Origin: Streptomyces sp. NBC_00425
GTDB lineage: Bacteria > Actinomycetota > Actinomycetes > Streptomycetales > Streptomycetaceae
Length of the DNA stretch: 64,000 nt
Direction: 5' to 3'
Assembly: GCF_036030735.1 (NCBI RefSeq)
Contig: NZ_CP107928.1
Span: 5,084,001-5,148,000, forward strand
The translations under genes and the position numbers were made by a program. The notes under the pieces were generated by a model that saw only the letters and a program-made list of their open reading frames with translations, did not search any database and was not told where the DNA came from. Shown here one piece after another: positions 10,236 through 18,245 of this stretch (position 1 is the first letter of the stretch; every line of letters begins with the position of its first letter).

Positions 10236-10787
10236 TCAGCCGGCGGGGGCCGCCGACGCCGGACGCGGGTCGGGGAGGAGCGGCACGAACCGGTCCCACC
10301 GCTCGATCTGGCAGCCGTTGCTGCGGTCGAACGTCGCGTCGACGGGACGTCCGGCCCAGCGGCCGGTGACATGGGCGGTGGCCGGGCCGCCGTAGCGCAT
10401 CGTGCAGAGCTCGCCCCCGGGGACGGGCGCGAAGGCGTCCCGGCCCCACCGGGTGTTGCGGTCCACGGTCCCGCAGGCGCCGACCGGGTCCGGGTGGCTG
10501 CCGCGGTCGGGGTGGCAGTACACCTCGAACGTCCCGTCTGTCCGTCCGCCGGCGTGCCGGACGGTGACCATGAGGTGATCGCCGCTCATCCGGTCCTCCT
10601 CCCGGACCGGCGGCGGTGCGAGCGGGGCACGTCCGCCGGCCGTGGCGGGGACGCCCGCCGTCGTGCCGGCGCTCCCGGGACGCGCGGCGTACGCGCTGAC
10701 GGGGCCTGCGGCCGACGAGGCGATCACGGCGGCGCAGACGGCAAGGGCGGTGACGACGAGGCGTCGAAGCGGGGTGACCTGGAACAT
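10236..10787 (-). CDS. SSI-family subtilisin inhibitor-like secreted protein
   Basis: The 183-residue protein starts with a signal peptide (RRLVVTALAVCAAVIASSAAG) and ends in a Streptomyces subtilisin inhibitor domain. Family marks are the HPDP...AC segment, the LCTMRYGGPA reactive-site loop, GRPVDATF and the NGC...RWDRFVPLLP tail. By alignment from memory with SSI, P1 would be the Met of CTM and P1' an Arg. Such proteins inhibit secreted serine proteases during development. The region between signal and domain (about 36-65) is longer than in classical SSI. Confidence 0.85.
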   Translation of the reverse strand: MFQVTPLRRLVVTALAVCAAVIASSAAGPVSAYAARPGSAGTTAGVPATAGGRAPLAPPPVREEDRMSGDHLMVTVRHAGGRTDGTFEVYCHPDRGSHPDPVGACGTVDRNTRWGRDAFAPVPGGELCTMRYGGPATAHVTGRWAGRPVDATFDRSNGCQIERWDRFVPLLPDPRPASAAPAG

Positions 10788-10944
10788 GCCGGGACTAACG
10801 CCACGCCGTCGGTGACGTTGCGGCCGGGGAAGTGCTTTGCCCTGCGGCCCGACTGCCTAGTACCGTGGACGTCGATTGGTGACGCGGTGCTCGACTGTGT
10901 CATCATCTGCACGCACCACTCGCACGCACGCGAGCGGTTGTGCT

Positions 10945-11035
10945 GGAGGCGTCGCCTAGTCCGGTCTATGGCGCCGCACTGCTAATGCGGTTTGGGACTT
11001 ACATCCCATCGAGGGTTCAAATCCCTCCGCCTCCG
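10945..11035 (+). tRNA. tRNA-Ser(GCT)
   Basis: A 91-nt class II tRNA. The acceptor stem pairs GGAGGCG with CGCCTCC, discriminator G. The anticodon loop CTGCTAA has anticodon GCT at 10981-10983. A long variable arm and a TTCAAAT T-loop are present. Confidence 0.97.
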
Positions 11036-11045
11036 CTCGATCACC

Positions 11046-11076
11046 GAAGCCCCGGTCCACGCGACCGGGGCTTCGT
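11046..11076 (+). terminator. Terminator after tRNA-Ser(GCT)
   Basis: A perfect 12-bp stem (CGAAGCCCCGGT with ACCGGGGCTTCG) and 7-nt loop begin 10 nt after the tRNA. Confidence 0.85.
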
Positions 11077-11239
11077 CGTTCCCGACCTCGTTCACAGGGC
11101 CCGTTCAGGCCGTTTCCGCAGGTCGCAAGGGGTACGACTAACGGATTTCACATGTCGGCGGCAGTCATGTAATGTTCTTCCTGTCGCCGCGAGCGGGCCG
11201 GAAGGGCCGGGAAGCGAAGACAGAAAAACCGAATAACAA

Positions 11240-11312
11240 GCACTCGTAGCTTAACGGATAGAGCATCTGACTACGGATCAGAAGGTTGCAGGTTCGAATC
11301 CTGCCGAGTGCA
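11240..11312 (+). tRNA. tRNA-Arg(ACG)
   Basis: A 73-nt tRNA with acceptor GCACTCG/CGAGTGC, discriminator A, anticodon stem TCTGA/TCAGA and loop CTACGGA giving anticodon ACG. A34 of this tRNA is the expected substrate of TadA, encoded at 40438-40893. Its 3' end is partly duplicated 6 kb downstream (17305-17358). Confidence 0.97.
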
Positions 11313-11349
11313 CAGCTGACCAGAGGCCCCAAGGATCATTCCTTGAGGC
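11296..11349 (+). repeat. Left att-like repeat: 3' end of tRNA-Arg and its hairpin
   Basis: The last 17 nt of tRNA-Arg plus the following hairpin resemble 17305-17358. Over 11301-11330 they match at 26 of 30 positions, and over 48 nt at 38. tRNA 3' ends are common integration sites, so the pair may be the relic borders of an integrated element. Confidence 0.6.
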
Positions 11350-11360
11350 CTCTGGCTTTT
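11320..11360 (+). terminator. Terminator of tRNA-Arg(ACG)
   Basis: A long hairpin: CCAGAGGCC pairs with GGCCTCTGG outside, CAAGGA with TCCTTG inside, loop TCAT, followed by CTTTT. Confidence 0.88.
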
Positions 11361-11651
11361 GCCTTGACGGCAGTGTTTGACGGCAACCGGCTGCGGGGCG
11401 GATCAGACCCCTCGGTTCGGTCGTCCTGACATGCCGCTCCGGCTCTCGCAGCCCGGCTCTCGGGTTCCTTCTCCCCGACAGGGGGGACGCCGGTTGCTTG
11501 CCCGCGGGAGGTCTTTCACCATGGCAATTGCCAACGTAAGAGTCCGTTTCGGCCGCTGACGATCACAGCGGCATTGCGCATCATCGGCAGCCCTCGTGCC
11601 ATGACAACCTGCCTGCCGACACACCCATTTGGAGCCGGAGGTACACCGCGC

Positions 11652-12524
11652 GTGGCGGCGAAGACCAATCCCACTGTCAGGAGACGCCGTCTCGGCGCCG
11701 AGCTGCGTCGGCTCCGCGTGCTCAGTGGGTTGAAGAGCACAGAAGTGGCTGAGCGGCTCATGGTCTCTCAGCCCAAGATCAGTCATCTGGAGAACGGCAA
11801 CCGCGCCATCAGCCCCCGTGATGTGCGCGACCTGTGCGTGATCTACGAAGTGACGGACCAGCAAGTCATCGACTCCCTGATGGAGATGGCCAGGGAATCC
11901 GGTGAGCGGGGCTGGTGGCACTCCTACGGCGAGCTCTCCGGCAGCGTCTACATCGGCCTGGAGACCGACGCCGCTTCCCTGCACATCCACGCGCCCATGA
12001 TGGTGCCCGATCTGCTGCAGACCCCTGGCTACGCCCAGGCTGTCATCGGGGAAACCATCCCTCGGCTCACTGCCGAACAGGCCGCCACGCAGCTCAAGGT
12101 CCGGCTGCGCCGACAGCACCGGATCTACGACCTGGCCTGCCCGCTGCGCCTGTGGGTCATCATCGACGAATCGGCTCTGCGCCGCGTCGTCGGCGGCCCG
12201 GACGTCATGCGTGAACAACTGGAGCACCTGAAGGCACTCAGCGCGGAGCCGCACATCACGGTGCAGGTCCTTCCCTACACGGCCGGCGCTCATCCGGGTC
12301 TGTCAGGACAGTTCACCATCCTGCGGTTCGCCGACAGTCCCGAGGCGGGGGTGGTGCACGTGGAACGGTTCGCCAGCGATCTCTGCCTGGAGAAGCCGTC
12401 CGACGTGCGGCACTACAACGTGATGTACGACCACCTCCAGGCGCAGGCCCTCACCCCGGACAGCAGCCGCGACTTCATCACCGACACCGCCAGGACGTAC
12501 GTCGACGCGCCGATCCCGTCCTGA
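11652..12524 (+). CDS. XRE-family regulator with DUF5753 domain
   Basis: The 290-residue protein has an N-terminal helix-turn-helix (about 15-75; VAERLMVSQPKISHLENG) and a C-terminal DUF5753 sensor-like domain with the typical LLQTPGYAQAV motif. The GTG 11652 start has GGAGG 10 nt upstream; a longer start at 11574 has none. In Streptomyces this family normally precedes a small DUF397 gene, as in whiJ-like loci. Here no DUF397 gene follows; a decayed phosphatase does. It is the first gene of the tRNA-Arg-flanked segment. Confidence 0.85.
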   Translation: MAAKTNPTVRRRRLGAELRRLRVLSGLKSTEVAERLMVSQPKISHLENGNRAISPRDVRDLCVIYEVTDQQVIDSLMEMARESGERGWWHSYGELSGSVYIGLETDAASLHIHAPMMVPDLLQTPGYAQAVIGETIPRLTAEQAATQLKVRLRRQHRIYDLACPLRLWVIIDESALRRVVGGPDVMREQLEHLKALSAEPHITVQVLPYTAGAHPGLSGQFTILRFADSPEAGVVHVERFASDLCLEKPSDVRHYNVMYDHLQAQALTPDSSRDFITDTARTYVDAPIPS

Positions 12525-12589
12525 GCGACCTCGGGTACGGACCACGGGTCAGCGGCAGGCTTCGGCGAGGGAGCCGGTGCGTCGTCGGC

Positions 12590-13331
12590 GGGCTCAATCG
12601 AGGGTGGCGAGGTGATCGGCGTCGCCGCCTCGCCCACTCGATGAGGAAGATCGTCGCGTCGTCGGTCGTGGTGCCGCCGCGTTCCTGTTTCACCGGTCCC
12701 CGGGTTGCAGCATCCGCTCGCTGACCACCGGCTCCTCACCGCCGAAGCCGACCGGCAACGTGGTCGGGCTCTCCAGCCGGTCCACCGCCACGCGGTCACG
12801 GATCAGGAGCGGAGCCGGGTGGCCGGCGTTGGCCCACTGCAGCCGGCCTGTCGTGATGTCCAGGATCATCATCTGAGCGGGGACGAAGCGGTCGGGGCCG
12901 AACTGCTCATCGATGACCCTGCCCCGAACTTGTCGCCGGCCACGTCGTAGGAGGGCTCGAGATGTCCAGGATCATCATCTGAGCGGGGACGAAGCGGTCG
13001 GGGCCGAACTGCTCATCGATGACCCTGCCCCGAACTTGTCGCCGGCCACGTCGTAGGGGGGCTCGAGGATCCCGGCCACGCGGGTTCCGCCGGCCACCGT
13101 GCCGACGGGACAGCTGCGCCGCTCGGACCACGCGAAGCAGCGACGGAGAACCTCGGCGACCTGGCGGGCGGCCCCGGGGACGGGGCGACGAGACGCAGGT
13201 CGACATTCCCGGCAGGGCGTGCAGCCCGGCGAGGGTCTCGGGGCCGGGAGGCGTTTCTGCGGCGGCTGACCGGCGCCGTCCGGCGGCCCGGCTGACCGAC
13301 ACCGTTCAGTGCGGCGCCCGGCGAGGGTCAT
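12590..13331 (-). pseudogene. Decayed SpoIIE/RsbU-type PP2C phosphatase
   Basis: Fragments in different frames read like one phosphatase in order: VAGILEPPYDVAGD near 13080; DEQFGPDRFVPAQMMILD twice; TGRLQWANAGHPAPLLI to LQPGD at 12715-12850; then the C-terminal VKQERGGTTTDDATIFLIEW near 12650. The middle of the catalytic domain is missing, a stop follows PGDR, and a 106-bp tandem duplication shifts the frame. This family dephosphorylates anti-anti-sigma factors. It is convergent with the XRE gene and looks recently broken. Confidence 0.7.
12855..13066. repeat. 106-bp tandem duplication inside the phosphatase pseudogene
   Basis: 12855-12960 is repeated at 12961-13066 with one visible difference (GTAGGAGGG versus GTAGGGGGG). 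The period is not a multiple of three, so the duplication breaks the reading frame. Near-identity indicates a recent event. Confidence 0.92.
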
Positions 13332-13545
13332 TGCGTTGCCGACGGCGCCACGTATTCAGGGGTATTGCGCATAGTCGGAAGTGTTAATCAGAGTATTAAT
13401 GCAGCACTGTCCGCTGTTTGAATGAGAGAGAACTTCCCCTGTTTCGTTGATGCCGGGGCAAGGATATTTCTGCGTAATATGCGGCAGCAGTGAAAAGGCT
13501 TCCGGGTGATCGGTAGGGCCCGGTACGCCACGGCCCCCACAGAAA
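13067..13545. other. 5' pseudogene remnant and promoter region of the DUF3494 gene
   Basis: The first 260 bp hold the 5' part of the phosphatase remnant. From about 13340 the sequence is clearly less GC-rich (for example near 13376-13400 and 13465-13480) and is probably the promoter and 5' leader of the DUF3494 gene. I see no further gene. Confidence 0.5.
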
Positions 13546-14970
13546 ATGGCTTTGATGAAGCTGAAGATCCCTAAACCAGCTGACCGCCGCACTCTGTCCG
13601 GCTTGCTGGCCTCCGCCCTCGCGGCGACGGTTTCCGCTGCGATGGTCTTCCTGACACCGACGGCCGCGTCGGCGATCGCATTGCCCGTACCGCTGGGCAC
13701 CGCCGCCACTTACTCCGTTCTGGCGGGTCAGGGAGTCACCAACACCGGCAACTCGGTGCTCGCCCACGACCTCGGGACGCACCCGAACCCGGCCATCACC
13801 GGATTTCCCCCCGGCCAGGTGGGAGGCGCCATCCACCCTGCGGACGCCGCGGCCCTCCAGGCCAAGGCGGACCTGCTCGTGGCGTACAACAACGCCGCCG
13901 GCCAGGCCGTGGACTTCGCGCTGCCGGCGGGAATCGGCGGAGGTCCGGCGCTTCTGCCCGGCGTCTACCACGCCACAGCCGGTGTCGGCATCACCGGCGA
14001 CCTGGTCCTGGACGGTCAGGGCAGCTCCGACGCGGTCTGGGTGTTCCAGATTCCTGAGTCCCTGACGACGGCAACCTCCAGCCGGATTCTCCTCACCAAC
14101 GGCGCTTCGGCGTGCAACGTGTTCTGGCAGATCGGCGAAGACGCGTCGCTCGGCGTCACCACCGCCTTCGTGGGCACGCTCATGGCCGAGAACTCGATCA
14201 CCGTGAACCAGGGAACGAACGTCGAGGGCCGGTTGCTGGCCCAAGTGGGTTCTGTGACCCTCAACAACAACAGGATCTTCCTCGGCGGGTGCGCGGCCTC
14301 CACCACTGGTGGAACGACGACGGGAACGACCACCGGCACCACCACCGGCACGACCACCAGTGGAGGACTCCTCGGCGGCGGCCTCGTCAGCGGTGGCCTC
14401 GTCACCGGTGGCGTCCTGGGCGGGCCCATCGTCGGGACCGGCGGCACCTCGGGAAACACCGCCGGTAACTCGTCCGGAAACACCGCGGGCAACACCGCCG
14501 GGAACAACGCGGGCAACACCGCCGGGAACAACGCGGGCAACACCGCCGGGAACACCACCGGCGGGAACACCGCAGGCAACAGCGCCGGAAACACCACCGG
14601 TGGCAACGGCCCCGGCGGGAACGGCCATGGGCCAGGCGGACAGGGCGGACCGGGCCACGGTGGCAACGGAAAGCATGATCACGGCGGCAAGCTCGACCTC
14701 GGGCAGTACATCCACCCCGGTAAGCCCGACCACGGCAAGTACGACCACGGCCGGGAAGACCACGGCAAGTACGACCACGGCCGGGAAGACCACGGCAAGT
14801 ACGACCACGGTCAGGAAGACCACGGCAAGTACGACCACGGTCAGGAAGACCACGGCAAGTACGACCACGGCCAGGACGACCACGGCAAGCAGTCCGGCGA
14901 GAACTTCGGCTACGAAGACGTGCCCGAGAGCCACGGGGGCGACGACCACTCCCAGGGTTACGAGGGCTAG
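13546..14970 (+). CDS. Secreted DUF3494 ice-binding-like protein with His-rich repeat tail
   Basis: The 474-residue protein has a signal peptide (about 14-45, ending PTAASA), a DUF3494/ice-binding-type beta-helix domain (about 47-250; GTAATYSVLAGQGVTNTG, DAVWVFQI, FVGTLMA, EGRLLAQVGSVTLNNN), then Thr/Gly and GNTAGN repeats (255-360). It ends in a tail of ten-residue repeats DHGKYDHGRE/QE. DUF3494 proteins include ice-binding proteins and adhesins, and many non-psychrophilic members have unknown roles. The His/Asp-rich tail could bind metal ions. No LPXTG signal is seen. No clear ribosome site precedes ATG 13546 or 13555. Confidence 0.85.
   Translation: MALMKLKIPKPADRRTLSGLLASALAATVSAAMVFLTPTAASAIALPVPLGTAATYSVLAGQGVTNTGNSVLAHDLGTHPNPAITGFPPGQVGGAIHPADAAALQAKADLLVAYNNAAGQAVDFALPAGIGGGPALLPGVYHATAGVGITGDLVLDGQGSSDAVWVFQIPESLTTATSSRILLTNGASACNVFWQIGEDASLGVTTAFVGTLMAENSITVNQGTNVEGRLLAQVGSVTLNNNRIFLGGCAASTTGGTTTGTTTGTTTGTTTSGGLLGGGLVSGGLVTGGVLGGPIVGTGGTSGNTAGNSSGNTAGNTAGNNAGNTAGNNAGNTAGNTTGGNTAGNSAGNTTGGNGPGGNGHGPGGQGGPGHGGNGKHDHGGKLDLGQYIHPGKPDHGKYDHGREDHGKYDHGREDHGKYDHGQEDHGKYDHGQEDHGKYDHGQDDHGKQSGENFGYEDVPESHGGDDHSQGYEG
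14728..14877 (+). repeat. Five 30-bp tandem repeats coding for a His-rich tail
   Basis: Units start at 14728, 14758, 14788, 14818 and 14848, and a partial sixth follows. Each encodes DHGKYDHG plus RE, QE or QD. The copies are nearly identical, so copy number probably varies among strains. Confidence 0.92.
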
Positions 14971-15102
14971 GCAGCGCACTGCGGTCGGTCCGCTCACCGG
15001 ATGACGGCGCGCGGCGGAATTCTCATCGAATCCGCCGCGCGCCGTCGGGGCCCTGACGCGGAGAGCAGGTGCGCAGCCGTTGAAACGAGGAAGACAGGGT
15101 GC

Positions 15103-15822
15103 GTGGTGTCGAGCGGTATTGACTCAGCGGATGTGAAGGAATTCCAGCACTCCGAAGCCGGTCCGGTCGTGCAGGAACGGCCTGACGCGACGGCTGCGCC
15201 GCCCAAGCTGCCGAGAGGCGCCCGTGTGCTGAAATGCGGACTGTGCGCCACCGTGGTCCTGTGCCTGATGGCGAGTGTCTTCCACGTGCTTCTCGTGTTT
15301 CTCCACGTGGCACCGGCCAACACCATCTCCAAGCGGTACAGTCCGCTGATCAATTCATGGGTGTACCCCTTCTTCGAACAGAATTGGCGGCTTTTCGCTC
15401 CGGACCCCGAATCCGTCAACCGGCAGATTCTGGCGAGAACCGCGCACACCGGCTCCGACGGATCGGTCGAGGTGAGTCCCTGGTTCGACCTGACCGCCGT
15501 GGACCGTTCCGCGGTCGTGCATGATCCGTTCCCGAGCCACACGGCACAGAACATGTTGCGCCGCGCCTGGGCCGGCTACGTCGACTCTCACGGAGGAGAC
15601 GACAACGCGCGCACCGAACGTGCCCTGATGATGCAGAAGTACCTGAGCAACATCGCCGCGGACCGCGCCGCCGCCCGCGAGAACGGACCCTTCGACTTCA
15701 TCCAGCTCCGCGTCGTCGCACTGTCCATCCCCGCGCCCGGCCCCGCCGCCGGCAATCGCCCGCCGACGCCGGCCGAGAACCGGCTCCTGCCCTGGTGGAA
15801 GGTGACCCGCCATGGAAAATGA
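15103..15822 (+). CDS. DUF5819 family membrane-anchored protein (SdpA-like)
   Basis: From GTG 15103 (GAGGAAG 9 nt upstream) the product has 239 residues; an in-frame ATG at 15001 lacks a ribosome site. A single transmembrane helix (VLCLMASVFHVLLVFLHV) is followed by the DUF5819 signature (INSWVYPFFEQNWRLFAPDP) and an extracytoplasmic domain. The next gene, an HTTM protein, overlaps by 11 nt. The pairing recalls B. subtilis SdpA/SdpB, which are needed to mature the SdpC toxin; the likeness is in arrangement and the short W-x-LF motif only. The molecular role is unknown. Confidence 0.8.
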   Translation: MVSSGIDSADVKEFQHSEAGPVVQERPDATAAPPKLPRGARVLKCGLCATVVLCLMASVFHVLLVFLHVAPANTISKRYSPLINSWVYPFFEQNWRLFAPDPESVNRQILARTAHTGSDGSVEVSPWFDLTAVDRSAVVHDPFPSHTAQNMLRRAWAGYVDSHGGDDNARTERALMMQKYLSNIAADRAAARENGPFDFIQLRVVALSIPAPGPAAGNRPPTPAENRLLPWWKVTRHGK

Positions 15823-17008
15823 GGCGCAGAGGTCCGCGTCCGTCGGCGTCGACCGGTGGCTCGCCGGCCGGATCACCGGCCTGTGGGACCTCCTGACCGG
15901 GCGTCCGGTGTCCCTGTACGCGGCGTCGGTGCTGCGCATCGGCTACGGACTGCTCTACCTGATCTTTCTGCTGCGCGAGTTCCCGCACCGGGACGAGATC
16001 TGGGGTCCGGGTTCTGCATGGACGCCCGCCCTGGCACACCAGCTCTTCGAGCAGACGGGCTGGTTCAGCGTTCTGGCCCTGTCAAACAGTCGTGCCTACT
16101 TCGAGCTCTGCTACGTGCTGGCGCTCGTCACGGCCGCACTGTTCATGCTGGGCTGGCGAACCCGTGTCCTGTCGGTCCTCTTCGCAGTCGTGGTGACCTC
16201 GTTCCACGGCCGGGCGATCTTCATGACGGACGGGGGCGACAACCTGGTCCTGCTGATGTCCCTCTACCTCGTCCTCACCGCCTGCGGCCGACGCTGGTCC
16301 CTGGACGCACGCAGAAGCATGCTGAAGGCGGCCCGTACGGGCAGTGCGCCGGAACCGGTCGGGAGTGCCTTCGCCCGGCAACTTTGCGATGCCAGGACCA
16401 CTTTGATCACGGCGATGCACAACTGCGGCATGTTCGTCATCGCGGCGCAGGTCTGCTTCCTCTACGGATCAGCCGGCCTGTACAAGGTCCAGGGAGCCTT
16501 CTGGGGCGGCGGCACCGCGCTCCACTACGTCCTGAACCTCGAACTGTTCCAGCCCTGGCCCGCCATCTCGGCCTTCGTCGACGAGCACACGCTCGTGGTC
16601 GCCGTCTTCGGCTACATGACCGTGCTCCTACAGGTGGCCTTCCCGTTCGTGCTCTTCGGCAGGCTCAAGTATCCCGTTCTGGCCATGCTCCTGGGCATGC
16701 ATATCGGCATCGCCGTGCTGATGGGGCTGCCTCTCTTCTCCGGTGCGATGATCGTCGCGGACGCCGTGTTCCTTCCCGATCGCTTCTACACCCTCCTGCC
16801 CCACCTCTGCCGACGCGCGGGGCGGCGGACGGACAGCAGCAGGCCGTGGCCCGGACCAGCGGCAGGCCCCGGAGCCGTACCTGTGCAAGGCGGGCCGGGC
16901 CGTGTGCCCGGCGCGACGCGTCGAGTCGTGCTCCCGACAGTGCGGAAAGGCACGATGCCTGCCGCCGAGCCCGCTTCCCCCGGGGCCCCCTCACCGACGA
17001 CCGAGTGA
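15812..17008 (+). CDS. HTTM-domain (vitamin K-dependent carboxylase-like) membrane protein
   Basis: The 398-residue multi-helix protein has the HTTM pattern (SLYAASVLRIGYGLLYLIFLL, FMTDGGDNLVLLMSLYLV, helices to about 330) and a Pro-rich cytoplasmic tail. HTTM proteins are related to the membrane core of vitamin K-dependent gamma-carboxylase and to SdpB. Its start lies inside the end of the DUF5819 gene (11-nt overlap, GGAAGG upstream), so the two products are coupled. The carboxylase catalytic function cannot be assumed. It may modify or help export a secreted neighbour product. Confidence 0.82.
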   Translation: MENEAQRSASVGVDRWLAGRITGLWDLLTGRPVSLYAASVLRIGYGLLYLIFLLREFPHRDEIWGPGSAWTPALAHQLFEQTGWFSVLALSNSRAYFELCYVLALVTAALFMLGWRTRVLSVLFAVVVTSFHGRAIFMTDGGDNLVLLMSLYLVLTACGRRWSLDARRSMLKAARTGSAPEPVGSAFARQLCDARTTLITAMHNCGMFVIAAQVCFLYGSAGLYKVQGAFWGGGTALHYVLNLELFQPWPAISAFVDEHTLVVAVFGYMTVLLQVAFPFVLFGRLKYPVLAMLLGMHIGIAVLMGLPLFSGAMIVADAVFLPDRFYTLLPHLCRRAGRRTDSSRPWPGPAAGPGAVPVQGGPGRVPGATRRVVLPTVRKGTMPAAEPASPGAPSPTTE

Positions 17009-17236
17009 CCCGGCCACCGTGACAGGGGACCGAAAACCCGCCTGCTTCACTTGGTGCGCCAAACCGAAGCAGGCCCCAGCCGGGGCCCAACTCGAGGTTG
17101 GGCGCATGGCATGGGGCCTGATGCGTTGGTCGAGCCTTCGGACGGTGGTGCCGCTGCGGAGGGCCGCCAGAGCAGCCACGGACGCCTCGTCGTCACCGGC
17201 CAACAGCTGTTCCAGCACATGCCGTTCCATGGTCAC
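16991..17236 (-). CDS. Possible small gene or gene remnant
   Basis: An 81-residue frame starts GTG-ACC-ATG just after a strong GGGGAGG site. The first 40 codons have Streptomyces-like third positions (ERHVLEQLLAGDDEASVAAL), but the second half does not, so it may be frameshifted. I do not recognise it. It lies at the right end of the tRNA-Arg-flanked segment. Confidence 0.3.
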   Translation of the reverse strand: MTMERHVLEQLLAGDDEASVAALAALRSGTTVRRLDQRIRPHAMRPTSSWAPAGACFGLAHQVKQAGFRSPVTVAGSLGRR

Positions 17237-17304
17237 CCCTCCCCGCCGGGATCCTGCGGTACAGCAGCCGGATACCGCAAGCCCAGCAATCCTCCGCGTC
17301 GTTT

Positions 17305-17358
17305 GTATTCTGCCGAGTGCGCAGCCGGCCAGAGGCCCTGAGGATCACTCCTCAGGAC
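17305..17358 (+). repeat. Right att-like repeat: diverged copy of tRNA-Arg 3' end plus hairpin
   Basis: CTGCCGAGTGC at 17310-17320 equals the tRNA-Arg 3' end, and the following sequence keeps a CAGAGGCCC core and a hairpin. Its stem (CTGAGGA/TCCTCAG) differs from the left copy by compensating changes, so pairing is kept. It sits 6009 bp from the left copy. Confidence 0.6.
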
Positions 17359-17445
17359 GGTGATGCCGGCCCGCCGCGCTGCCGTGTCCGTCGTTCGGGG
17401 CACCCGGCTGTGGCCGGTGTGTCGGAGGGTTGCATTCTGGGTGCC

Positions 17446-17931
17446 ATGGCGAACCCCGAGGGCCCGTATGTGAAGGTGCATTTCCGGCTTGAGATCGAGG
17501 ACGACTGGCCCCCGGCGTCGGTGGAGAGTCTGTGGGCGGTCGACCAAGGGGACGGCACCGCGCGGCTCGACAACATTCCCTGGTTCGTCCGGTCCATCGC
17601 CTGCGGGGACATCGTGGCCACGGAGCCCGACGAGGAGGGCGTTCGATGGGCCGGCGAGGTGGTTCGGCGTTCCGAGAACTGCACCATCCGCCTCGTCGTG
17701 TTGCGGGACGGCGGTTCGGGAGCCGCACGGCAGAGCGTGCTCAACGCGTTCCACGAACTGGGAGTCTGCGGTGAGGGCATAGAACGGTTCCGCATGGTCG
17801 CCCTGGACGTCCCTCCCGCCGCCGACATCGCCAAGGTGCGGAAGCTGCTCAACCACGGGGTGGCCAAGGAGTGGTGGCACATGGAAGAAGGCTGTGTCAC
17901 CGCGCAGTGGCGAGCCGCCTCCCTCGGCTGA
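17446..17931 (+). CDS. DUF4265 domain protein
   Basis: The 161-residue protein opens with VKVHFRLE and contains VESLWAV, LDNIPWFVRSIACGDIV and STIRL-like segments (NCTIRLVVL) typical of DUF4265. These soluble actinobacterial proteins have no established function. ATG 17446 is used because the family domain begins there; GGAGGG lies rather far upstream (16 nt). It is the first intact gene outside the tRNA-Arg-flanked segment. Confidence 0.75.
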   Translation: MANPEGPYVKVHFRLEIEDDWPPASVESLWAVDQGDGTARLDNIPWFVRSIACGDIVATEPDEEGVRWAGEVVRRSENCTIRLVVLRDGGSGAARQSVLNAFHELGVCGEGIERFRMVALDVPPAADIAKVRKLLNHGVAKEWWHMEEGCVTAQWRAASLG

Positions 17932-18245
17932 GGCCGTTCATGTGATCCGCGACCAGGCCGTCCCCGGGCCGTCCCCGCGCCGTCCGAGGTTGCTCGACAG
18001 TGACCGCCGACGACCGACGACCGACGACCGACGACGGACAGCGGACGGGCATGCGTCCGCTCCTGAGCGCTGTGGGTGGCGGATCATATTTCCGATCGGG
18101 GGGCTGAGAGGAAAATTCGTTCTGCCCATAACGTGTGGAGTGCGTGAATGACATTAATGACGAAACGTTCTCCCCAGTAATTCCGTTATGGTGCGGTCAC
18201 TCATTTGCCGCGCATCTGGAGGAGGGGTGGCGCCGTTAGCGGAAT
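17932..18245. other. Intergenic region with short repeats
   Basis: It contains a 7-bp repeat (CGACCGA, three copies at 18011-18031), an AT-richer part after 18080 and an 8-bp inverted repeat (CCATAACG 18126-18133, CGTTATGG 18184-18191). A GGAGGAGGGG site at 18218 serves a 23-codon frame beginning GTG 18227. No larger gene is visible. Confidence 0.5.

Noticed and set aside
9979..10449. 156-codon minus-strand frame overlapping the SSI gene
   Set aside because: The SSI frame has clear family motifs and a signal peptide; this overlapping frame is Arg/Pro-rich noise.
11312..17310. An integrase or recombinase gene for the tRNA-Arg-flanked segment
   Set aside because: No tyrosine or serine recombinase motif was found between the repeats, so the element is described only as a relic.
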